Below are positions 47,773 to 57,012 of a stretch of 64,000 bases of DNA, one piece after another (positions within the stretch are counted from its first letter, which is position 1; each line of letters opens with the position of its first letter). Under the pieces are notes generated by a model that was not told the DNA's origin, ran no database searches, and was given only the letters and a program-made list of their open reading frames with translations. The stretch comes from Desulfonauticus sp. Its GTDB lineage: Bacteria > Desulfobacterota > Desulfovibrionia > Desulfovibrionales > Desulfonatronovibrionaceae. The DNA is taken from the NCBI GenBank assembly GCA_030950395.1, contig JAUZRP010000038.1, forward strand, positions 62,001 through 126,000, written 5' to 3'. Position numbers and translations under genes: made by a program.

Positions 47773-48516
47773 TTATTTTTGCCTTGTACCAAGTAGATTT
47801 AAAACATCCACGGGGATGGGAATAACTGTAGCATTTTTGCCTTCTGCGGCCATCTCACGCATTGTTTGCAAATATCTCAATTGCAAAGCCTGAGGATGCT
47901 CACCAATAATTTTTGCTGCTTCAGTTAATTTCTGGGCAGCTTGAAACTCTCCTTCTGCATTAATGATCTTGGCTCGTCTTTCTCTTTCGGCCTCAGCTTG
48001 TTTGGCCATAGCCCTTTGCATTTCTTGAGGCAGGTCAATGTATTTTAACTCTACACTTGTCACCTTAATCCCCCAGGCATCTGTATGCTCGTCCAAAATG
48101 CTTTGAATAATAGAGTTAATTTTGTCTCTATGAGCAAGAATTTCATCTAACTCTACAGAACCACATACGCTCCTTAAAGTGGTTTGAGCAAGCTGAGATG
48201 TAGCGTAATTATAGGCTTCCACTTCTAAAATAGCCTTTTTAGGATCAACTACTCGGTAATACACAACAGCATTTACTTTAATAGAAACATTATCTTTGGT
48301 AATAACGTCTTGATTTGGCACATCCAACGTCACTATACGCAAATCCACTTTAACTAACCTATCTATTACAGGTAAAACAATGATTAAACCAGGACCTTTT
48401 GGATCTAACACCCTACCTAACCTAAAAATTATACCTCGTTCGTATTCGTTTAACACTCTTAAAGAAGAAATTAAAAAAAAGACAATAAACAAAAAAGGAA
48501 TAGTTAAAGAAAACAT
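47773..48516 (-). CDS. Slipin/stomatin-like SPFH protein
   Basis: 247-aa membrane-anchored SPFH protein: N-terminal helix ([15 protein letters not shown]), then the stomatin domain with [14 protein letters not shown] near 24-37, [20 protein letters not shown] and [18 protein letters not shown]. The C-terminus is a coiled coil ([17 protein letters not shown]). Family members scaffold membrane microdomains and partner with NfeD proteins. It lies 2 bases downstream of the NfeD gene, so the two form a conserved operon pair. Confidence 0.93.
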   Translation of the reverse strand: MFSLTIPFLFIVFFLISSLRVLNEYERGIIFRLGRVLDPKGPGLIIVLPVIDRLVKVDLRIVTLDVPNQDVITKDNVSIKVNAVVYYRVVDPKKAILEVEAYNYATSQLAQTTLRSVCGSVELDEILAHRDKINSIIQSILDEHTDAWGIKVTSVELKYIDLPQEMQRAMAKQAEAERERRAKIINAEGEFQAAQKLTEAAKIIGEHPQALQLRYLQTMREMAAEGKNATVIPIPVDVLNLLGTRQK

Positions 48517-48518
48517 AG

Positions 48519-49802
48519 CTATGCCTCCTGTGGTTGATTTTTGGTTACTTCCAAAACTAAGCCCCTATGACCTATAATGAACACTTCATCTCCTAGACAA
48601 AAATTTTCTTCCTGTTTACTTTTTGCCTGCCACAACTCTCCTTGCACCTTTATCTGTCCTTTTTTACCCTGCCAGTAAACTACCTCTCCTATTTTACCAA
48701 CAGGAACTGGGTTAGAAGGTGTTTTTAATTGAGATTTTGCAACTAAAACAACTATCCCGCCCAGTAATAGAATCAAAATAATTGTGCCCGGGAAAAAATT
48801 TTTTACAGTCCAATTTAAAAAGGACTGATCTTGAGCATAAAATAATAATGAGCCTAAAAATAAAGAAATAATCCCAGCTAAACTTAATAAGCCATAACTG
48901 GTAAATTTTAATTCCAATCCAAAAAACAACGTGCCAAGCAAAATTAAAAGAATACCCGTTAGGTTGGTAGGTAAAATCGATAGGGCATAAAGACCTAAGA
49001 GGAGAAAAATGCTACCCAAAACTCCGGGCAAAATTGCCCCTGGCTGGGACAATTCAAAAAACAAGCCCAAAAGTCCACCTATAAACAAAAAATAAGCAAT
49101 CTGAGGATGCAAAATATAACTTAAAAATTGTAAAACCACACCTGGTTCAAATTGTATTAGCTCTGGCCTGGTTAACCTAAAATTTTGGCCTTTAACGTGA
49201 TATTGTTTGTTTTGAAGTTGTTTTAATAAGTTAGGCAAAGAAATTGCTACAAAATCTATAACCTTTTGTTTTAGAGCCTGATTAGCACTAAGGCTTTTGG
49301 CTTGAAGGACAAAAGAATTATACACAGAAAAATTGCGTTGGTTCCTCACACACAAGCTATAAAGTAAACTCAATAGATCTTGCTCTATTTTTTGACGCAT
49401 GGTTTTTTGCAAATCCTCTCCTGTTATTTGCACAGGACTGGCTGCACCAATAATGGTCTGAGGAGACATGACCGCAATATCTGCGCTAGCCACAAGAAAT
49501 ATACCTGCAGACGCAGCCTGAGCCCCTTTGGGACTGACATAAACAATTACAGGCAAAGGAGTATTTAAAATGCTTTTTACCATTTTACGCATAGAGGAAA
49601 TAAAACCTCCCGGCGTATCCAAAAGCAAAATAACCGCTTTACAAGACTCTTTTTGCGCCTTACTCAAGCCATTATTCAAAATCTGCTCCATTACAGGAGT
49701 AATAGCCCCCTTTAAGGGGATAGTCATGACCTTTTCTGCTTGAGCAGGTAGATTAAACAACACAATCACATAAAAAATAAGTAATGTCGCCGTTGTTTTC
49801 AT
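48519..49802 (-). CDS. NfeD-type membrane protease (ClpP-like plus NfeD domain)
   Basis: 427-aa protein. A signal peptide at 1-22 ([16 protein letters not shown]) precedes a ClpP-class serine-protease domain (about 25-225) with [12 protein letters not shown] near 60-71 and the nucleophile region [12 protein letters not shown] near 93-104. About four to five membrane helices follow (230-345). A C-terminal NfeD OB-fold ([13 protein letters not shown] onward, about 360-425) ends the protein. Known homologues cleave the C-terminus of their partner stomatin, the gene that follows here. Confidence 0.92.
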   Translation of the reverse strand: MKTTATLLIFYVIVLFNLPAQAEKVMTIPLKGAITPVMEQILNNGLSKAQKESCKAVILLLDTPGGFISSMRKMVKSILNTPLPVIVYVSPKGAQAASAGIFLVASADIAVMSPQTIIGAASPVQITGEDLQKTMRQKIEQDLLSLLYSLCVRNQRNFSVYNSFVLQAKSLSANQALKQKVIDFVAISLPNLLKQLQNKQYHVKGQNFRLTRPELIQFEPGVVLQFLSYILHPQIAYFLFIGGLLGLFFELSQPGAILPGVLGSIFLLLGLYALSILPTNLTGILLILLGTLFFGLELKFTSYGLLSLAGIISLFLGSLLFYAQDQSFLNWTVKNFFPGTIILILLLGGIVVLVAKSQLKTPSNPVPVGKIGEVVYWQGKKGQIKVQGELWQAKSKQEENFCLGDEVFIIGHRGLVLEVTKNQPQEA

Positions 49803-49823
49803 TTTCTCTACATCCCATAAAAA

Positions 49824-50426
49824 TTAGGCTGGAGCATATTTTTGTAAAATTTGCCAGACTACTTTTTTTAATTCCCTATTATCAGGTAAAAGTTCGTTAA
49901 AATCTGGTAAGGCCACAAGCATCCTATCTTTGTAGTTATAATGTTGATAACTAAAAGTTTCATCTGGCAATAGAATTTTAAAACACCTTGCCCCAAAACA
50001 AAAAATATATACGGGCCGTATTTCTTGCAAAGCGTGATAAAAAAATTTCATATCTGGCAAATAATCACTTCCTTTTGCTCTAAATAAAGGCCAAAAACTT
50101 ATTTTCTTCCCCCAATTCAGGGCCTTTAGAATTTTTAAAATCAATTTTTTTCTAGGATTTAATTCCGGGTCCTCCAAATCGTTATAATAGTCATAATAAA
50201 GCCATAGACTATAGGCCGGACGATATTGTTGAAGCAATTTTTGTCTTATAGGGACCGGGATATTTTCCCATTCAATGCTCCCAACTGGCTTAACCAGAGT
50301 GGGGCTCACTTGGGACTTAGGCACAGATTGAGGAGAGGCAAACTTTTTAAAAACAAAGTTTAATCCAAGTTGTTTGTATATTTTGGTTTGTAGGCTTTTA
50401 TCTACAAGGAAAGGAGAATATCCCAT
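49824..50426 (-). CDS. Uncharacterised protein, possibly a decayed uracil-DNA-glycosylase fold
   Basis: 200-aa protein of unknown function, overlapping coaBC by 25 bases. In residues about 72-191 the order of elements recalls family 4 uracil-DNA glycosylases: a hydrophobic strand then LEDPE, an LILKILKALNW helix, VYIFCFGARCFKILLP near 139-154 (compare the family's PKVIVALG-A-LLG segment) and LPDFNELLPDNRELKKVVW near 173-191 (compare YHPS-LLR-P-K-W). The catalytic GEAPG loop and the Fe-S cysteines are absent, so glycosylase activity is unlikely. This link is my inference from pattern, not a database hit. The N-terminal 70 residues look poorly structured. Confidence 0.55.
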   Translation of the reverse strand: MGYSPFLVDKSLQTKIYKQLGLNFVFKKFASPQSVPKSQVSPTLVKPVGSIEWENIPVPIRQKLLQQYRPAYSLWLYYDYYNDLEDPELNPRKKLILKILKALNWGKKISFWPLFRAKGSDYLPDMKFFYHALQEIRPVYIFCFGARCFKILLPDETFSYQHYNYKDRMLVALPDFNELLPDNRELKKVVWQILQKYAPA

Positions 50427-51610
50427 ATACGCCAGGCTATTTCGGTTTTAGCCAACTTGGGCCATTGTTCTTGTTTACCAGTTTTGTCCAGGACAAAAAC
50501 AGTATTTTCATCCTGGCCAAAAGGTTGGGTATCCCCAATTACATTCCCAATAATCAAATCTAAACGTTTTCTTTCTAATTTTGTCCGTGCTTGTTGTTCC
50601 AAATTTTTTGCTTCTAAAGCAAAACCGGCCAATTTTTGTATCTTCGTTTTTCTTTTACCCAGTTCTAAAAGAATGTCAGGATTGGGTAGGAATGTTATTT
50701 GTAGATGTTCCTGATTTGCTTTTTTCATTTTTATGTTTCCTACCTCCTGGGGCCGAAAATCACAAACCGCTGCAGAGCATATTCCTATCTGCATATCAGA
50801 CCAAAGTTCAAGACTTATCTGCAACATTTCTCTGGCAGTAGTAATAGGATAGACCTTTAGGCCCGGAAGTTGCTCCATAATGTGACCAGAAACTGGACCT
50901 CGCACAAGATGCACCTCTGCTCCCCGCAACCAAGCTACGAGAGCCAGAGCCTGTCCTGTTTTACCAGAACTAGGGTTAGACCAAAATCTAACCAGATCAA
51001 AGTATTCACGAGTAGGACCAGCCGTAATTAAAACTTTTAGCCCTTGCATATCCTGGGGGCTAATCGCTCTGAGCACATAAAAATAAATGAAGTCAATGTC
51101 AGGCAAGCGACCTTTGCCAGTATCCCCACAAGCCATTTGCCCTGCATCTGGCTCTATAATAATTTGCCCTTGTTGCTTTAAACGCTGAAGATGTTCCTGA
51201 GTAAGAGGATTTTCCCACATTTTCGTGTTCATAGCCGGGGCAATGATAATAGGACCAGAAAAGGCCAAAATCTGAGTAGTCAAAAGATTATCTGCCAGAC
51301 CCAAAGATATTTTGGCTAAGGTATTAGCCGAGCAAGGACAAATTACAAAACAATGCTTTTCTTTTTGCGGATAGAGATGGGGGAAATCGCTAGAAAAAAA
51401 ATCCTCTTCTTGAAAAATAACGTTGGCCCCTAAGGCATCAAAATTTAAGGCAGGGACAAACTCTGCCCCTGCCTTAGTTAACGTAACTCCTACCTCAACA
51501 TTTGACTTAGTAAGTTTGCGCAAAAGTTCCAGACTCTTATAAGCAGCAATACTACCTGTAACTCCTAACTGTACCTTTTTGCCCAGATAATGCTGAAAAA
51601 TCATATTCAT
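50402..51610 (-). CDS. coaBC: Bifunctional phosphopantothenoylcysteine decarboxylase / synthetase
   Basis: 402-aa CoaBC, which turns 4'-phosphopantothenate and cysteine into 4'-phosphopantetheine for coenzyme A. The flavoprotein CoaC half shows GVTGSIAAYKSLELLRKL near 17-34, VICPCSANTLAKI and the PAMNTKMWENP motif. It is followed by CoaB with ITAGPTREYFDLVRFWSNPSSGK near 195-217 (read in parts). I start at the ATG at 51610, which overlaps the lipoprotein stop (TGATG). Together with CoaX (3033-3818) it covers the early CoA steps. Confidence 0.95.
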   Translation of the reverse strand: MNMIFQHYLGKKVQLGVTGSIAAYKSLELLRKLTKSNVEVGVTLTKAGAEFVPALNFDALGANVIFQEEDFFSSDFPHLYPQKEKHCFVICPCSANTLAKISLGLADNLLTTQILAFSGPIIIAPAMNTKMWENPLTQEHLQRLKQQGQIIIEPDAGQMACGDTGKGRLPDIDFIYFYVLRAISPQDMQGLKVLITAGPTREYFDLVRFWSNPSSGKTGQALALVAWLRGAEVHLVRGPVSGHIMEQLPGLKVYPITTAREMLQISLELWSDMQIGICSAAVCDFRPQEVGNIKMKKANQEHLQITFLPNPDILLELGKRKTKIQKLAGFALEAKNLEQQARTKLERKRLDLIIGNVIGDTQPFGQDENTVFVLDKTGKQEQWPKLAKTEIAWRIWDILLSL

Positions 51611-52080
51611 CACTTAATTGGTTTGGCTGAAGGAACATCTGAGTCTGGAGCTAAACGAGGAGTAACCCAGATTTGCATTTCAGTGGTAAGAGGTCCGTCT
51701 TGAATATGAATAATACAATCTTTAGTTGGTTTTTCAAAAACTAAAATATATTGTCCGTATTTAAAATAAGAACGCAAGGACCAATTCTCTTGGGGCATAG
51801 TATTTACATAATAATTAAATAAAGATACTGCATCTACTCTACCTTCAAAATACACCACTCCTGCTTTTAGAGTTGGAGACTCAAACACAATGGACTTTTT
51901 GGGCAACAGTTTCATATCCTTAGGCACAGGAATGTCGTCAAAATCATAATAGGTTTGTTGCGCATCTTTACTGGCTGGTGGAGGAGGTGGAGTAGGTCCG
52001 GGAGCAGACGCTTGTTTTGGACCACAAGCACTAAGGCCAAATAGGGCCAACAAACTTAAAATAAGTAATAATTTTCTCAT
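51610..52080 (-). CDS. Lipoprotein of unknown function
   Basis: 156-aa predicted lipoprotein: signal peptide with lipobox LSAC (lipidated Cys19), a proline-rich linker (APGPTPPPPP), then a compact domain of about 110 residues with YYDFDDIPVPKDMKL near 44-58 and ending in a short polar tail. It resembles small lipoproteins common in Desulfovibrio-type genomes, but I do not recognise a named family. Co-transcribed with coaBC (stop/start overlap). Likely anchored in a membrane, periplasmic face. Confidence 0.75.
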   Translation of the reverse strand: MRKLLLILSLLALFGLSACGPKQASAPGPTPPPPPASKDAQQTYYDFDDIPVPKDMKLLPKKSIVFESPTLKAGVVYFEGRVDAVSLFNYYVNTMPQENWSLRSYFKYGQYILVFEKPTKDCIIHIQDGPLTTEMQIWVTPRLAPDSDVPSAKPIK

Positions 52081-52095
52081 AACTGTCCTCCTTTT

Positions 52096-52611
52096 TTACA
52101 CGTATCTTCTTTTGTATAGCAATAAAGCTAACGCAGTGGTTAACTTTACTATGTCTCCATTCGTTTGTCTTAACTTTTGAGCTAAACTTTTAGAAACGGC
52201 CACACTAATCTTTAGCCCTAATTCTGGCTCTGCGTGGGCCAGAGATAAAAATTTTTCTTGCGTAAGTTTTAGAAAAGTACAGCTTGTTAAGGTATAAACA
52301 GTGGCTGAGCGCTTATCTGAATCTATAAGAGCGATCTCTCCTAGTACAGGAAAATCCTTGCCATCTAAGGTGGCTAAGACTTTAGAATTCTCCTCAAGAA
52401 AAGGAATTTTTTCTGCTATCTCTGGCTTTACCATCCGCTTGACAATCTTTACCTGACCAGAAATTAAGATAAACATTTCTGTCCCCACTTCATCTTCTTT
52501 TATTAGCTCAACACCAGGCTCTATCTCTATTTTTTCCATTAAAGATAAAATTTTTTTTTCTTGTTGCGATGTTAAGTCCGAAAAAAAAGGTATTTTTTTT
52601 AAATTAAACAT
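52096..52611 (-). CDS. Stand-alone cyclic-nucleotide-binding domain protein
   Basis: 171-aa protein consisting of one CRP-like cNMP-binding domain and a short helical tail, with no helix-turn-helix. The phosphate-binding cassette is present: GEIALIDSDKRSATV at residues 91-105 with the Glu and Arg that contact cyclic nucleotide in the family. It starts about 60 bases downstream of the K+ channel gene on the same strand and precedes the lipoprotein by 15 bases. Possible role: ligand sensor acting in trans on the neighbouring channel, or signalling partner. Ligand unknown. Confidence 0.85.
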   Translation of the reverse strand: MFNLKKIPFFSDLTSQQEKKILSLMEKIEIEPGVELIKEDEVGTEMFILISGQVKIVKRMVKPEIAEKIPFLEENSKVLATLDGKDFPVLGEIALIDSDKRSATVYTLTSCTFLKLTQEKFLSLAHAEPELGLKISVAVSKSLAQKLRQTNGDIVKLTTALALLLYKRRYV

Positions 52612-52669
52612 AGCTCAACCAACGATTTAAAAACCTGCAAAAATTTTTTTAAATTAAAAAAAATTAACA

Positions 52670-53761
52670 TTAAATATATATAACCGCGTCAAACTGACTT
52701 AAAATAGTCGTAGGTTCTGGATTGAGTCTTACATCCGGTTCTAAGGCATTAAACTGCTCTTCTACACCACTAGCTGTAAACATTTCTTGAATAAAAACAT
52801 CTAAGGCAGTGTTGTCATCCATAATTTGGGATAAGGAAATCGAGGATTTTTCTTTACATAAAGCAAGAGGTATTATCCCTTTATTTTTTTCTTTAAATTC
52901 TTGCCAAGTCAATTGTTTTTCTTCTGCAGAAAGAGATCTCTGTTTTAAAATTTCATTAGAATTTGTTAGCAATTTGTTCATAAAAGTAAATACAAAAGGA
53001 GAAATGCCAACCTGGCTAAGTAAAAGGGCCGCTGCTTCTCCTCGAATTAAGACCTTGTCTGCCCCAGCTCTAATAAGATGAGGTCTATTTTCAACCTTGA
53101 TAATCTCTGCAAATACTGGAACCCCAGGAGCAATCTGTTTAATATTTAGTAAGGTATGAAGCACTTCCTGATCGGGATCGATATTAGACGTGGTTGTGTC
53201 AGGACTTAAAATAATAATTGCTTTGCTAAAGCCCACCCTGGCCTTACGTAAAATATTTTCAGTTATGGAAGGAGCATTTATATAGTGAAGTTCTCTTTCT
53301 GATTCCGACTTAAGATGTTCAAAAGTTTCTTCTTGCAAAGAAGCTACTATAAGTACTGGAAATGCCGCCTTTTTTATCAACTCTAAGCCAAACTTGTTCC
53401 AGTTTAAAACAACGAGATGATCTTTTAAGTACACAGCAGCTTGTCCTTTTCTTTGTTTTAATCTTTGCTCCATTAAAAAGGAAGCAAGATTACCTGTCAA
53501 GATAGAAACCAAACCAATACCCGTGAGCATAATAATTATGCCCAAAACCTTGCCTGCCAAAGTGGATGGGACCACATCACCGTAACCTACTGTCGTAACA
53601 GTAACAATCGTCCACCAAAAGGCTAAAAATAGATCCTTGAGCGACTTAAAATTAGGCTCAATATAAAAAAATAAAAGAGCACTTATACTAATTAAAAAGA
53701 CAAAAAATAACCCAAGTTTACACCATGTCTTAGACAATATTTTAAGGGAATTGATCTTCAT
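52670..53761 (-). CDS. Two-helix K+ channel with TrkA-N (RCK-like) domain
   Basis: 363-aa potassium channel. Residues about 1-95: two membrane helices around the pore with the filter TVGYGD at 57-62. Residues about 108-240: a Rossmann-type TrkA-N regulatory domain. Its first Gly-rich turn reads VVLNWNKFGLELI, so the usual GxGxxG is altered, though this is common in prokaryotic channel RCK domains. The C-terminus is acidic. The 30-base terminator between it and the LysM gene means it probably has its own promoter. Downstream is a stand-alone cNMP-binding protein. Confidence 0.92.
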   Translation of the reverse strand: MKINSLKILSKTWCKLGLFFVFLISISALLFFYIEPNFKSLKDLFLAFWWTIVTVTTVGYGDVVPSTLAGKVLGIIIMLTGIGLVSILTGNLASFLMEQRLKQRKGQAAVYLKDHLVVLNWNKFGLELIKKAAFPVLIVASLQEETFEHLKSESERELHYINAPSITENILRKARVGFSKAIIILSPDTTTSNIDPDQEVLHTLLNIKQIAPGVPVFAEIIKVENRPHLIRAGADKVLIRGEAAALLLSQVGISPFVFTFMNKLLTNSNEILKQRSLSAEEKQLTWQEFKEKNKGIIPLALCKEKSSISLSQIMDDNTALDVFIQEMFTASGVEEQFNALEPDVRLNPEPTTILSQFDAVIYI

Positions 53762-53791
53762 TTATAGTATAAGTTCTCGGTAAAATCTCTT

Positions 53792-53828
53792 AAAAAACCC
53801 CCTCAACCCAAAAAGGCTGAGGGGGTTT
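53792..53828 (-). terminator. Rho-independent terminator of the LysM lipoprotein gene
   Basis: Perfect 11-bp stem (53795-53805 with 53818-53828), GC-rich at its core (CCCCC/GGGGG), with a T tract on the minus strand. It begins 25 bases beyond the LysM gene stop and separates it from the channel gene. Confidence 0.9.
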
Positions 53829-53853
53829 GCTGCCTTGTATTAAGTACTACTTT

Positions 53854-54363
53854 TTAGAAACTCCAACCCAATTCTTGTCTTAAATCTGCGGGTAAATTGG
53901 CATCCTGAGGTGGCAAATAAGGTCTTGGAGCTCCTGCCATTTTGCGGCTAGCTTTTAATTCTTGTAAAGAAAAATGTCTTGGAATAACAAAAACTTGGTT
54001 AGGATAAATCAAATCAGGATTTTTGATCTTATCGCGATTGGCTTTATAAATTAGAGGCCACATAAAAGGATCGTTATAGATTTGTTTATACTCGGCAATC
54101 CACCACAAACACTCACCCTTTACCACAGTATGAGAAGTAGGGAGCTGAGAGTATTTTTGTTCGTACAATTCCATAGGAGAAGGAGCAACTGTCTTTTCTT
54201 GCTCTGGTTGAGTTACCTCTGGTTGTACTGGCTCTGGTTGCACCTGTTGTTGACTAACAACTGGTTCCTTTGCCGGAGCTACTGGTTCGCTTTTTATTTG
54301 CTTTTTGGCACAGCCAAAAGCAAACAAAGCAACCAACATTACACTCATTGCTAATCTTTTCAT
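53854..54363 (-). CDS. LysM-domain lipoprotein
   Basis: 169-aa lipoprotein: signal peptide with lipobox FAFGC (Cys18), a Pro/Gln/Glu-rich linker (residues about 25-65), a LysM module (HTVVKGECLWWIAEYK near 78-93 through YPNQVFVIP near 121-129), and a C-terminal tail. LysM binds peptidoglycan. Similar short LysM lipoproteins occur in deltaproteobacteria, often with cell-envelope functions. AAGGAGG precedes the ATG. A strong terminator follows. Confidence 0.88.
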   Translation of the reverse strand: MKRLAMSVMLVALFAFGCAKKQIKSEPVAPAKEPVVSQQQVQPEPVQPEVTQPEQEKTVAPSPMELYEQKYSQLPTSHTVVKGECLWWIAEYKQIYNDPFMWPLIYKANRDKIKNPDLIYPNQVFVIPRHFSLQELKASRKMAGAPRPYLPPQDANLPADLRQELGWSF

Positions 54364-54853
54364 GTCTTCCTCCTTGCTAAAAAAGCTATTTTTTCTCCAA
54401 AATTAATATCTTTTAAAGTCTTAACAATAATTTTGGTTTCTTGCAAGTTATCTGTTTAAGCTAAAAACAATAAAAATTTCTGCCTGATTTAAAAAATATT
54501 AACTTACTCAAATTAAAACATTCTCATCCAGACAGTTACAAAAACACAACTTCGTGTAAGATCGTCTAAATAACGTGAACTTTTTTGAGAGAAAAAATTC
54601 TCTTTCTAATTTCTAGAATTTACAACTATTATTCGCAGTTATTTTGATGCCTTGCCACGATCTTGTAAAAAATACTTGTCATTTTCTTTTTTTTAAGGCA
54701 TTTTTAAGTTAAAATAATTTTTAACATCTCTATATCTCTCGGTGGGCCGAACTTTTAAAAAATAATTTGAATTTGCTATTTATCAATATTGTAAAAAAGG
54801 ACTATCGTTCTCTATTAAACCAAAAACGTACTTAAAACTATAGGGAGGCAAAA
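54364..54853. other. Intergenic region between the LysM gene and the compatible-solute cluster
   Basis: 490 bases, AT-rich, divergent promoters expected. A GC-rich spot CTCGGTGGGCCGA (about 54738-54750) with a possible 4-bp hairpin stands out in AT-rich surroundings. TATTTATCAATATTGTAAAAAAGG at about 54778-54801 echoes the TTTATTAATATTGTAGGAGG before mobB. No gene called. The region probably contains the salt- or heat-responsive promoter of the cluster, which I cannot locate. Confidence 0.45.
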
Positions 54854-56602
54854 ATGTGGAGATTACCTTATGATTTTAAAAATAAGATCACTAAAAGACT
54901 TACTTTTTTATACGGCGAAGAAAAACTTCATCGCTTGTTGGAGAGAATAGGGCTTTTTATTGCTAGATATTATTATTTAAGGGAAAAACAACCGGACACC
55001 ACTTTATGGGACGAAAAGTCTAACATCCTGATTACCTACCCGGACATGATTAAATTGCCAGGAGAAAAACCTTTAACCACCTTAAACCGTTTTCTCGTAG
55101 ATTACTTATCCACCAGCATAGAAAGCGTTCACATCCTGCCCTTTTTCCCTTATACCTCAGATGAGGGATTTTCTATAATTGACTATAAACAAGTTAGTCC
55201 GCATTGTGGAGAGTGGGAAGATATTGAAGAGCTTAGTAGAAATTTTCGTTTAATGTTCGATCTGGTTTTAAATCATGTTTCCCGATGTTCTAACTGGTTT
55301 CAAGACTATTTGAGTGGCATCGCGCCAGCACTTAATTATTTTATCGAAGTTGATCCCAATACAGATCTATCCATGGTCATCCGCCCCAGAACATCTCCTC
55401 TATTGACCAAAGTAAAAACCGTATTTGGAGAACGCTATGTCTGGACGACATTTAGTCCTGACCAAATTGATCTCAATTACCAGTGTTATGATTTACTCAT
55501 GGAGATATTAGAAGTTTTACTTTTTTACATTACTAAAGGGGCAAAAATTATCAGATTAGATGCCATTGCGTATTTGTGGAAAAAAATCGGCACTACCTGT
55601 TTAAACCTACCAGAAACTCACGAGGTGGTAAAACTATTTCGCGATATTGTAGATCACCTGGCCCCCGGCACCATAATCTTAACAGAAACCAATCTGCCTC
55701 ACGACGAAAACATCAGTTATTTTGGAAATGGAGATGAGGCCCACATGGTCTATCAATTTGCCCTGCCACCTTTATTGCTTTACACTCTGCACAAAGGAAA
55801 TGCTTCTACCCTTAGCAATTGGGCCAAAACTGTGAGCCAATGCCCTCCTCAATGCACCTTTTTAAATTTTACAGCTTCTCATGACGGTATAGGAGTAAGG
55901 CCCTTAGAATCTTTAATAAGTGAGGAAGAAATCAACGAATTAGTACACATTGTACATCAGCTTGGCGGACTTGTATCCTACAGACAAACTCCACAAGGAG
56001 CTAAGCCTTATGAATTAAATATAACCTATTTTGACGCTCTAAAAGATCTGCACAAGCCTGAAAATTTAGATTGGCAAATAAAAAGGTTCTTCTGCTCTCA
56101 AATTATTATGCTTGGTTTAAAAGGCATTCCTGGTATATATTTCCATAATTTAATAGGTAGTTCCAACTATTACGAAGGTGTTCAAAAAACAGGACAAAAT
56201 AGAGCGATAAACAGACAAAGACTAGATGATAGGGACCTTAGAGAACAACTCAATAACCCTGACTCAAAACAAAGTAAAATCTTCAATACTTATCAAAAAC
56301 TACTGCAAATCCGAAAAAAACACTCTGCTTTTCATCCAGATGCAGCCCAGGAAGTGCTGGATCTGGGTGAAGCTATCTTTGCTTTCAAACGAAAAAATCC
56401 TGAAAGTCAGGAAACCATCTATTGCATCCACAATATTACTGACAAAACCCAAAAATGTCAGTTGCCTAAAGATTTTTGTTTTGCTAAAGATTTGTTAGCA
56501 AATATCTATAATCCGAAAACAACCTGTCAAAATAATCAGTTAACCTTAGAGCCATACCAATGTTGCTGGTTAATAAACGGGAGGCAAAGAAATGAAAAAT
56601 AA
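54854..56602 (+). CDS. GH13 subfamily 18 sugar phosphorylase (glucosylglycerate phosphorylase-like)
   Basis: 582-aa alpha-amylase-superfamily phosphorylase, the group of sucrose and glucosylglycerate phosphorylases. Seen: HILPFFPYTSDEGFSIIDY near 94-112, FDLVLNHVS near 135, the nucleophile motif IRLDAIAYLWKKIGT near 233-247 (Asp about 236), acid/base TETNLPHDENISYFG near 276-290, and NFTASHDGIGVRPLE near 337. With gpgS in the same cluster, the best guess is a phosphorylase of glucosylglycerate, recycling the solute to glucose-1-phosphate. The substrate is inferred from context; sucrose phosphorylase would be the alternative. A good GGGAGG site precedes the ATG. Confidence 0.85.
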   Translation: MWRLPYDFKNKITKRLTFLYGEEKLHRLLERIGLFIARYYYLREKQPDTTLWDEKSNILITYPDMIKLPGEKPLTTLNRFLVDYLSTSIESVHILPFFPYTSDEGFSIIDYKQVSPHCGEWEDIEELSRNFRLMFDLVLNHVSRCSNWFQDYLSGIAPALNYFIEVDPNTDLSMVIRPRTSPLLTKVKTVFGERYVWTTFSPDQIDLNYQCYDLLMEILEVLLFYITKGAKIIRLDAIAYLWKKIGTTCLNLPETHEVVKLFRDIVDHLAPGTIILTETNLPHDENISYFGNGDEAHMVYQFALPPLLLYTLHKGNASTLSNWAKTVSQCPPQCTFLNFTASHDGIGVRPLESLISEEEINELVHIVHQLGGLVSYRQTPQGAKPYELNITYFDALKDLHKPENLDWQIKRFFCSQIIMLGLKGIPGIYFHNLIGSSNYYEGVQKTGQNRAINRQRLDDRDLREQLNNPDSKQSKIFNTYQKLLQIRKKHSAFHPDAAQEVLDLGEAIFAFKRKNPESQETIYCIHNITDKTQKCQLPKDFCFAKDLLANIYNPKTTCQNNQLTLEPYQCCWLINGRQRNEK

Positions 56603-56969
56603 CATAGAAGAAAAAAATTTCTTACAAATTACAGAGCACAGACCATGGGGCAGTTTTACTGTTTTGGCTGATGAACCAGATCATAAGGTAAAACGTATAG
56701 AAGTAAAACCGGGTAAACGTCTCTCCTTGCAACGGCATCAGCATAGACAAGAACACTGGCTAATCGTCAAAGGTCAAGCCTTGGTTACGCTGGATGACAA
56801 ACAGCTCACTCTATTTGCTGGAGAATCTGTGGACATAAAAAAAAGACAAATTCATCGAGTAGAAAATCCTAGCCCAGAACTTCTAGTATTCATAGAAGTC
56901 CAACTGGGAGATTACTTTGGTGAAGATGATATCGAACGCTTAGAAGATGACTTTGGGCGTACGACCTAA
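56592..56969 (+). CDS. Mannose-6-phosphate isomerase type II-like cupin
   Basis: 125-aa single-cupin protein matching the C-terminal isomerase domain of ManC/AlgA-type enzymes: EHRPWGSFTVLADEP near 15-29, KPGKRLSLQRHQHRQEHWLIVKG near 40-62 (metal-binding His/Glu cluster, read in parts) and AGESVDIKKRQIHRVENP near 77-94. It would interconvert fructose-6-phosphate and mannose-6-phosphate, giving mannose for GDP-mannose. No guanylyltransferase domain is present. Overlaps the GH13 gene by 11 bases and the next gene's longest frame, so it is translated within the operon. Confidence 0.88.
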   Translation: MKNNIEEKNFLQITEHRPWGSFTVLADEPDHKVKRIEVKPGKRLSLQRHQHRQEHWLIVKGQALVTLDDKQLTLFAGESVDIKKRQIHRVENPSPELLVFIEVQLGDYFGEDDIERLEDDFGRTT

Positions 56970-57012
56970 AAAAGTCCTTTTTAACCCCTTCAGAAAACAT
57001 CAGGTGAAGTCA

